A stretch of DNA of 64,000 nt, taken from NCBI GenBank assembly GCA_036504895.1, contig DASXUJ010000048.1, forward strand, positions 38,189 through 102,188, read 5' to 3'. Numbering within the stretch: position 1 is the first letter of the stretch; the number at the start of each line of letters is the position of its first letter. A program made the position numbers and the translations under genes. Positions 59,577 to 64,000 of the stretch are shown piece by piece. The notes beneath the pieces were generated by a model that was given only the letters and a program-made list of their open reading frames with translations, did not search any database and had not been told where the DNA came from. This DNA comes from Syntrophorhabdaceae bacterium (GTDB lineage: Bacteria > Desulfobacterota > Syntrophorhabdia > Syntrophorhabdales > Syntrophorhabdaceae).

Positions 59577-60704
59577 TTAAGGCTTCATTATCACCTTGGT
59601 CGCACCGTTCGCTTTTTTATCGAACATCTCGTATGCCTGGGGTGCTTCCTGGAGCTTGACGCAGTGACTTATTATCTTCGTCGTGTCGCAACGGCCGGTC
59701 TCGATCAGATGGAGCAGCTGCTCGTTGTAATTCTTCACGGGACACTGGCCCATCCGTATCTGGATCTCCCGGTTAAAGAGGTCGCCAAACGGGAACTGGT
59801 CGTAGGCGCCGAGATAAACACCCGGGACTCCGACGGTGGAGAATTTTCGGGCCACCTTTGCAATCCACATGAATATCTGCACGGGATTTTGCCCCTCGTA
59901 GGCGGGCTTCTTGACCTGCGGCGATTGCCGGTGTCCGACCGCCTCATAACCTACCGCATCTATGCAGACCGTGCCGGCGCCTTTGGTCGCATCGTGAACG
60001 AATTCCACGGGATCGGTTTTGCTGAAATTGATTACTTCGGCACCGAGGGCGCCTGTTTTCGCGAGTCTGTCGGGCTCACGGTCAACAGAGAAGACCCGGG
60101 CGGCTCCGCGCAGGAAGGCGCTCAATACCGCAAAATAACCGACGGGACCGGCCCCGAAAACGGTCACGTCATCTCCGGGTTGAACGTTTGCAATATCGGC
60201 CCCGAAATAACCGGTGGGGAAGATATCGGAAAGAAAGATCACCTGCTCGTCGGTCAGCCCCTCGGGCACGAGCAGGGGACCCGTATTGGCATAGGGCACC
60301 CGGACATATTCCGCCTGTCCTCCATCGAACCCCCCGAGCTTCTGGGTATAGCCGAAGGCCGCCCCCACTTCACCGTTGGGATTCGACCTATCGCATTGGG
60401 ACCATAACTGGTGGCGACAGAACCGGCAGCGTCCGCAACTGATATTGAAGGGAATGACGACCCTGTCTCCCCCCTTTACCTCGTGGACCTCCGGCCCCAC
60501 TTCCTGAATGATGCCCATAAATTCATGGCCGAGGGTTTGGCCGGGCTCCATTCCCTCCACGCTCCCGTGATAGAGATGGAGATCGGACCCGCAGATGGCC
60601 GTGGTGGTTACCTTTAATATTGCATCTTCAGGATGTTCTATTTTCGGGTCGGGTTTATCTTCAATCCTGACGTCATAGGCGCCACGATAGACTAATGCTT
60701 TCAT
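59577..60704 (-). CDS. Zinc-dependent alcohol/formaldehyde dehydrogenase-type protein
   Basis: This 375-aa medium-chain dehydrogenase has the catalytic zinc ligands in TTAICGSDLHLYHG and GQTLGHEFMG, the structural zinc cysteines CGRCRFCRHQLWSQC, and the NAD loop VFGAGPVGYFAVLSA. The extended region after the cofactor domain (GHRQSPQVKKPAYEGQNP) is typical of glutathione-independent formaldehyde dehydrogenase-like proteins. The true substrate is open. A GGAGGAGG site precedes ATG 60704; the frame is open upstream but no further start has such a site. It sits behind a terminator and appears to be monocistronic. Confidence 0.9.
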   Translation of the reverse strand: MKALVYRGAYDVRIEDKPDPKIEHPEDAILKVTTTAICGSDLHLYHGSVEGMEPGQTLGHEFMGIIQEVGPEVHEVKGGDRVVIPFNISCGRCRFCRHQLWSQCDRSNPNGEVGAAFGYTQKLGGFDGGQAEYVRVPYANTGPLLVPEGLTDEQVIFLSDIFPTGYFGADIANVQPGDDVTVFGAGPVGYFAVLSAFLRGAARVFSVDREPDRLAKTGALGAEVINFSKTDPVEFVHDATKGAGTVCIDAVGYEAVGHRQSPQVKKPAYEGQNPVQIFMWIAKVARKFSTVGVPGVYLGAYDQFPFGDLFNREIQIRMGQCPVKNYNEQLLHLIETGRCDTTKIISHCVKLQEAPQAYEMFDKKANGATKVIMKP

Positions 60705-60728
60705 CTGTTCCTCCTCCAGGTGAAGCAA

Positions 60729-60754
60729 AGCCCCCGGCCACGACACCGGGGGCT
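60729..60754 (-). terminator. Hairpin terminator after the PRC-barrel gene
   Basis: AGCCCCCGG pairs with CCGGGGGCT over 9 bp around an 8-base loop. It lies just after the PRC-barrel stop at 60763 and before the dehydrogenase start. On the minus strand it is followed by a weak T-rich stretch (TTGCTTC). Confidence 0.7.
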
Positions 60755-60762
60755 TCAGCCAT

Positions 60763-61110
60763 TTACATCGCCTTTTGCCAGTACGATTCGGTATTCGTAT
60801 TCCACATGGGGTCACTCGTATCGGGCCAGTTGTCTTTATCGAAGCCGGGTGCGTTTTCAAGCCGCTCCCGGGGTACATCGAGTATGAACTTGTGCTCTTC
60901 CTCTGAAATACTGAAGGCTTTCCAAGGGACCGCGAACAGCTTGTCTCCCACGCCCAGAATACCTCCGAAGCTGAGAACGACATAGGCAACGGTACCTGTT
61001 TCAAGGTTGATCATGATCTCTTCGACATTGCCCAGGTCTTCACCCGCTTGATTTCTTACTGCATCTCCCGCCAGAGTGGAACATGAAAGCACTCCTCTGT
61101 ATTTTGCCAT
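60763..61110 (-). CDS. PRC-barrel domain protein
   Basis: This 115-aa protein has the PRC-barrel pattern: LAGDAVRNQAGEDLGNVEEI, INLETGTVAYVVLSFGGILG, DKLFAVPWKAFSI and ILDVPRERLENAPGF, followed by a C-terminal tail with SDPMWNTNTESYWQ. PRC-barrels are found in photosynthetic reaction centres, RimM and many stress proteins; partners of this small type are unknown. AAGGAGGAAAA stands before ATG. Confidence 0.9.
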   Translation of the reverse strand: MAKYRGVLSCSTLAGDAVRNQAGEDLGNVEEIMINLETGTVAYVVLSFGGILGVGDKLFAVPWKAFSISEEEHKFILDVPRERLENAPGFDKDNWPDTSDPMWNTNTESYWQKAM

Positions 61111-61285
61111 GATTTTTCCTCCTTAATAAGATACGGCTCCATCCGGTAAGCCATGCCTCCCATGACGGCACCGTGTGCAAATAATTGGAGAACTGCCCCG
61201 TACGCATTATATGCCGACACGCCTGCTCCATCCCTGAAGTCTTGACCCTCCCTGCGGCAAGCGCCGGGCAAGTCTACCCTTCTTT

Positions 61286-61609
61286 TCATATCTGACCTGA
61301 CGGCTCCCCGCGGTCCGAAAGATTCTTCTTCAGGGTCTCGGCCCCTGCTTCGGCCGCCGACTTCATAGACTCTTTGCCTGCTTCATAATATGTCTGTGCC
61401 TTCTGCGCTGCTTCAGATACCCCGCCTTTCATATCATCATAGTATTTTCCTGTCTTCTCCTTCGCATCCCCCGCCATTGCTTTCAGCTTCTCCCTTGTCT
61501 CCCGACCGGACTTCGGCGCCACAAGCAGCGCGACTCCGGCGCCGATGGCGGCTCCCATAAGAAAAGACAAACCTGATCCCATGCCTGAGCTACTCTCTTC
61601 TGTTCTCAC
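61286..61609 (-). CDS. YtxH family protein
   Basis: This 107-aa protein starts at GTG 61609, preceded by AGGAGG, and has the YtxH glycine-rich hydrophobic stretch LSFLMGAAIGAGVALLVAPK, followed by the signature SGRETREKLKAMAGDAKEKT and an Ala/Lys-rich helical tail. YtxH proteins are small membrane-associated stress proteins of unknown function. An in-frame ATG at 61660 lacks a ribosome site. Confidence 0.88.
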   Translation of the reverse strand: MRTEESSSGMGSGLSFLMGAAIGAGVALLVAPKSGRETREKLKAMAGDAKEKTGKYYDDMKGGVSEAAQKAQTYYEAGKESMKSAAEAGAETLKKNLSDRGEPSGQI

Positions 61610-62079
61610 AATTTCCTCCTTTAATAGGTGTTTAGTCTTCAGAAACTCTATCCCCCGCAATTACCGCGCGAAAGATGTTCCTGAAGCGGGTCTTGTTTCC
61701 TTCGGGCTCCTCTGAACGAATGCCCATGCGTGGAAATCAGCCGATCGAGTTCATAATGAGTGCTTTGATCAATAGCAGGAGAGGGTGAATGGAAGCTGAA
61801 TGGTTTGCAACACCGGACGCTTTAGTTTAATGGAGCCATGGCTCCTCCTTTCTCTAATCTCATAGAGACACGGTAATCATTGAAGCTCTGCCGCGTCAAG
61901 CCGTGGAGAAGGTATGGGGAGAACTTTTCGGCTGATGATATTGAAGGAATTCATCCTTTGCAGGACGGAATTTTTGCGCTATTGACATCAAGCGCCGGAG
62001 TACCTATTTAGTTTTAAGAACAGGCGATCATGTGGTCCACCAGTCGCCATGAATAACACTTCAAAGGAGGTATGACGTC
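61610..62079 (+). promoter_or_regulatory. Intergenic region with the promoter of the BON lipoprotein gene
   Basis: This gap of 470 bases contains TTGACA at 61982-61987, a 17-bp spacer and TATTTA at 62005-62010, a close match to the sigma-70 consensus, about 60 bases before the BON gene start. At 61832-61845 a 14-bp palindrome GGAGCCATGGCTCC includes a minus-strand ATG with AGGAGG that opens a frame of only five codons. No larger gene is visible. Confidence 0.6.
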
Positions 62080-62394
62080 ATGAAACGAAAGAACATGCTT
62101 ATCCACCTGTTGATCCTTCTTATGTTTGTCGCTGCCTTAGCTGCTTGCGGGTCCACGCCCAAGCAGGAAAGTACCGGAGATTACGTGGACGACTCGGTCA
62201 TCACCACAAAAGTAAAAGCCCTTTTGGCGAAGGATGATATCCTGAAATCATTCGAGATCAGCGTCGAAACCCGGAAGGGCGTGGTGCTCCTGAGCGGCTG
62301 GGTCGACACCCGTGATTCCGTGAACAGAGCAGGGCAGATTGCACGAAGCGTAGCAGGCGTGCAGTCGGTGAAGAATAGCCTGATGGTGAAGTAG
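62080..62394 (+). CDS. BON-domain lipoprotein (OsmY-like)
   Basis: This 104-aa protein has a lipoprotein signal (LLILLMFVAALAAC with lipobox LAAC) and one BON domain: VDDSVITTKVKALLAKDD, FEISVETRKGVVLLSGWVDT and VNRAGQIARSVAGVQSVKN. BON proteins bind phospholipid or protect the envelope under osmotic stress. AAAGGAGG and a consensus promoter precede it. It probably resides at the outer membrane. Confidence 0.92.
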   Translation: MKRKNMLIHLLILLMFVAALAACGSTPKQESTGDYVDDSVITTKVKALLAKDDILKSFEISVETRKGVVLLSGWVDTRDSVNRAGQIARSVAGVQSVKNSLMVK

Positions 62395-62400
62395 TCCCGC

Positions 62401-62440
62401 GTGTCCGGCCGGGACCAAAATCCCGGCCGTGACAGGACAC
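62401..62440 (+). terminator. Hairpin after the BON gene
   Basis: GGCCGGGA pairs with TCCCGGCC (62407-62414 and 62421-62428) around a CCAAAA loop, with an outer GTGTCC/GGACAC stem (62401-62406, 62435-62440). No T-tract follows. It lies right after the stop at 62394. Confidence 0.6.
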
Positions 62441-62899
62441 CCGGCTACTTCACAGGTAGATAGAAAGGAGAAGATGGTGTCCATGGGAACGTGGACGAAG
62501 AAATGAAGGAGGTGCAGATATGATTTGAGAAATTGCCACATAGGCTTGGAAATTTATATACGGATAGGTATCACGCGCACTTCCTCGTGCAGTCCGCCTC
62601 GATGCACCCTCTCAATTCATCCGATCTTCACACGTACCCGCGCAAGTGAAAAAATATTTCCAGGAGTCTCGCCGGCAGTAAAGCTGCGGGGCGAGTTGTT
62701 TCCGGACGGACGGGCGCCCCACGCAATAAAGAAGGGCGGATATCCGGGATGAAGATGGAGTAGTCGACGCAGCAAATAAAAAGACTACCCCGAACTGCAC
62801 GAGGACCCCCGACTGATGCTTCTCCACTAAAGGCTGGTCGCGAACGGGTTGTATAACGGGAAAGAGGCTTGATTGAAAACCAAATTTAAGGAGACAAGT
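62441..62899 (+). other. Gene-poor gap with orphan ribosome sites
   Basis: This gap of about 460 bases contains two good ribosome sites leading to very short frames: GAAAGGAGAAG before ATG 62474 (10 codons) and AAGGAGG (62506-62512) before ATG 62520, which is followed after one codon by TGA. In this second frame the readable residues between stops are few and resemble no known protein. The rest shows no gene. It may hold decayed small genes or a small RNA. Confidence 0.4.
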
Positions 62900-63253
62900 A
62901 TGAATAAGCTTATCGCAATATCGGCAGTTGCATTATGTGTGCTCTTTGCAGGAGTAGGTCCGTTGGCAGCTGCGGGTGATTCTGGGTATACCAGGTCCGA
63001 TTCACAGAGCCGCAGCGATAGTGTAGATCAGTCAGCCACGGGTTCCACGGGCACCGGCTCCATGAATCAGCCGGACACAGGGACCATGAATCAGCCGGAC
63101 ACAGGGACCACGAGTGATACGGGAACCGGATCGATGAACCAGCCCGGCACCGGCTCCTCCTCGAGCGGACCGGCCAGCGGCTCCTCCATGAGTGGCCCCA
63201 GCACCGGCTCCATGGGAGGATCTTCGGGCGGCGCAACCGGCTCGGGCAGATAA
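62900..63253 (+). CDS. Exported low-complexity protein rich in Ser, Gly, Thr
   Basis: This 117-aa protein has a signal peptide (MNKLIAISAVALCVLFAG, cleavage near AAA) and a mature part composed mainly of Ser, Gly, Thr, Asp and Pro. It contains tandem MNQPDTGT units and further SMNQPGTG copies; the first two are exact 24-base repeats in the DNA. No domain is visible. ATG 62900 is used because AAGGAG lies 6 bases upstream; a TTG at 62873 is in frame but has no such site. The protein is likely disordered and periplasmic or surface-exposed. Confidence 0.65.
   Translation: MNKLIAISAVALCVLFAGVGPLAAAGDSGYTRSDSQSRSDSVDQSATGSTGTGSMNQPDTGTMNQPDTGTTSDTGTGSMNQPGTGSSSSGPASGSSMSGPSTGSMGGSSGGATGSGR
63061..63110 (+). 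repeat. 24-base tandem repeat within the low-complexity gene
   Basis: The unit ATGAATCAGCCGGACACAGG(GACC) occurs twice in succession with no mismatch visible, and a third, degenerate copy (ATGAACCAGCCCGGCACCGG) follows about 50 bases later. Unit length is a multiple of three, so copy number can change without breaking the frame. Confidence 0.75.
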
Positions 63254-63262
63254 GAATGGAAA

Positions 63263-63292
63263 GAGGGGGCCGGGGAAGGGTCCGGCCCCCTC
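63263..63292 (+). terminator. Hairpin terminator after the low-complexity gene
   Basis: GAGGGGGCCGG pairs with CCGGCCCCCTC over 11 bp around an 8-base loop, 10 bases after the stop codon. There is no T-tract, but the stem is very stable. Confidence 0.7.
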
Positions 63293-63359
63293 AGGAATAT
63301 TACGGCAAGGCTATGTCTCTTTACATGCAATCAATAAGATTTTACTAAAGGGATTCACC

Positions 63360-63647
63360 TCATGCAAATTTTGACATGGCATGTTCAAATGCTGTCTTGA
63401 GATCGTTCCACGTCTCTTCACTGTCGATCCTCAGATCTTCCCATGCATCCTCATCGGCTGTTTTGAGGTTCTCGAGCCTCATTCTCGCCTGGCGCTGTTT
63501 ATGTTCGAGGTGCTCGATCATCCTGTTGTACTCAATCCGGCCTTCCGCGTTCGCATCGGCCGCTTTGGCCCTGAGGAGATCGATTTCCCCACTCCATTCC
63601 CGCAGCCTGGTTTCCAGCTTATCTTCATATTCTTGACGTGTTTCCAT
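63360..63647 (-). CDS. Small coiled-coil protein
   Basis: This 95-aa protein is almost entirely helical with heptad-like spacing: EYEDKLETRLREWSGEIDLL, RIEYNRMIEHLEHKQRQARM and EDAWEDLRIDSEETWNDLKT. It resembles small coiled-coil proteins often found beside CsbD/YtxH-type stress genes. ATG 63647 is used because AGGAGG lies about 8 bases upstream; a longer in-frame start at 63683 also exists but lies upstream of that site. Function is unknown. Confidence 0.75.
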   Translation of the reverse strand: METRQEYEDKLETRLREWSGEIDLLRAKAADANAEGRIEYNRMIEHLEHKQRQARMRLENLKTADEDAWEDLRIDSEETWNDLKTAFEHAMSKFA

Positions 63648-63798
63648 CCGGACCCACCTCCTGGAATGATGTTCAAATGACATGCTTCTGTCCCCGGAGC
63701 CTATATGTAAAAGATATAGAGGACAACCGATAGGCCTCTCTTCGTGCCGGTCCGATCGATCGTCCTCTTCGTCTTTCGGGCGTGTCCGCCGCCCCTTT

Positions 63799-63945
63799 CT
63801 ACACTCTTCGTCCCCTGAAGAATCCTAAAATAAGGACGATAATGGCGATCACCAGAATGATATGGATAAAACCGCCCAGAGTGTAGCTAGTGATCAATCC
63901 GAGAAGCCATAGAACTAGCAATATTATCGCAATGGTCCATAACAT
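63799..63945 (-). CDS. Lmo0937-type small membrane protein (DUF5670)
   Basis: This 48-residue protein starts MLWTIAIILLVLWLLGLITS, has YTLGGFIH in the loop and a second helix IILVIAIIVLILGFFRG ending in basic residues. This is the pattern of the lmo0937 (DUF5670) family of small membrane proteins induced under stress. CAGGAGG lies 7 bases before ATG. It is complete and close to the window's right edge. Confidence 0.88.
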   Translation of the reverse strand: MLWTIAIILLVLWLLGLITSYTLGGFIHIILVIAIIVLILGFFRGRRV

Positions 63946-64000
63946 GATAAGCCTCCTGAAGTTTTTTTGTCGACGCCACCACCTCCCTGTCAGAAAATTA

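Noticed and set aside
61056..61289. 77-codon minus-strand frame between YtxH and PRC-barrel genes
   Set aside because: It overlaps the PRC-barrel gene start, lacks a ribosome site and has no recognisable pattern.
1..64000. CRISPR arrays, transposases, phage genes
   Set aside because: No spaced repeat series and no recombinase or transposase signatures were seen; the only repeats are the pair at 23/2076 and the short tandem at 63061.

Overview
The window is GC-rich (roughly 60% by eye), gene-dense chromosomal DNA with strong AGGAGG-type ribosome sites, no tRNA or rRNA, no CRISPR array and no recognisable transposase or phage gene. A selenocysteine formate dehydrogenase with NrfD-type partner, a TRAP solute receptor, a cytosolic reductive-dehalogenase homologue and a molybdenum hydroxylase operon fit a strictly or facultatively anaerobic Desulfobacterota/deltaproteobacterial organism, perhaps a syntrophic aromatic degrader such as the Syntrophorhabdaceae. 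That placement is an inference from gene content only.

Layout. 0-2.4 kb: an unknown 312-aa protein, an HVA1/TUDOR-like small protein and a STAS-like protein, bracketed by two near-identical 30-bp direct repeats. 2.4-13.2 kb: a GldA-type dehydrogenase, an acyltransferase-like gene, then one tightly packed seven-gene operon with a good sigma-70-type promoter (4828-4856): RsbW-like ATPase fused to an acyltransferase-like region, HisC-type aminotransferase, large/2Fe-2S/FAD subunits of a molybdenum hydroxylase, an MFS transporter and a second acyltransferase-like protein. The acyltransferase-like domain occurs three times. 13.2-17.6 kb: an exported cytidine-deaminase-fold protein, two small unknown genes, a WYL regulator, XdhC (Mo-cofactor maturation), a broken 2Fe-2S subunit gene and an HPP membrane protein. 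17.7-21 kb: an orphan TRAP receptor, a FadR-type GntR regulator and a cytosolic RdhA-like protein whose promoter carries a perfect 21-bp palindrome resembling a FadR-family operator. 21-27.8 kb: SleB-type cell-wall hydrolase, DUF116 protein, HAD-HerA fusion, GH57/DUF3536 enzyme, small stress-type proteins.

27.8-44.8 kb is one long minus-strand run devoted largely to glucans and osmotic/stress physiology: TreZ, a glycogen-debranching-type enzyme, PolX, a double UspA protein, a 2864-aa cyclic beta-1,2-glucan synthase and a sugar-porter-type MFS protein. 45.2-51.6 kb: a plus-strand stress cassette (exported OB-like protein, CsbD, DUF3309, SDR, DUF4142, hemerythrin, PoxB-like ThDP enzyme, SDR) in which two neighbouring genes survive only as fragments. 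51.7-59.4 kb: a DUF748 protein, and on the minus strand a formate dehydrogenase operon whose catalytic gene is interrupted by an in-frame TGA that I read as selenocysteine, with a matching SECIS hairpin. 59.5-64 kb: a zinc alcohol dehydrogenase, PRC-barrel, YtxH, BON lipoprotein, a low-complexity exported protein and two further small proteins.

How it may work together: the left half looks like uptake and oxidation of a heterocyclic or aldehyde-type substrate and possible dehalogenation; the right half provides formate electron transfer and envelope/osmotic stress defence. The most novel-looking elements are the triplicated acyltransferase-like family with its ATPase fusion, the autoregulated RdhA-GntR-TRAP group, and the HAD-HerA fusion.
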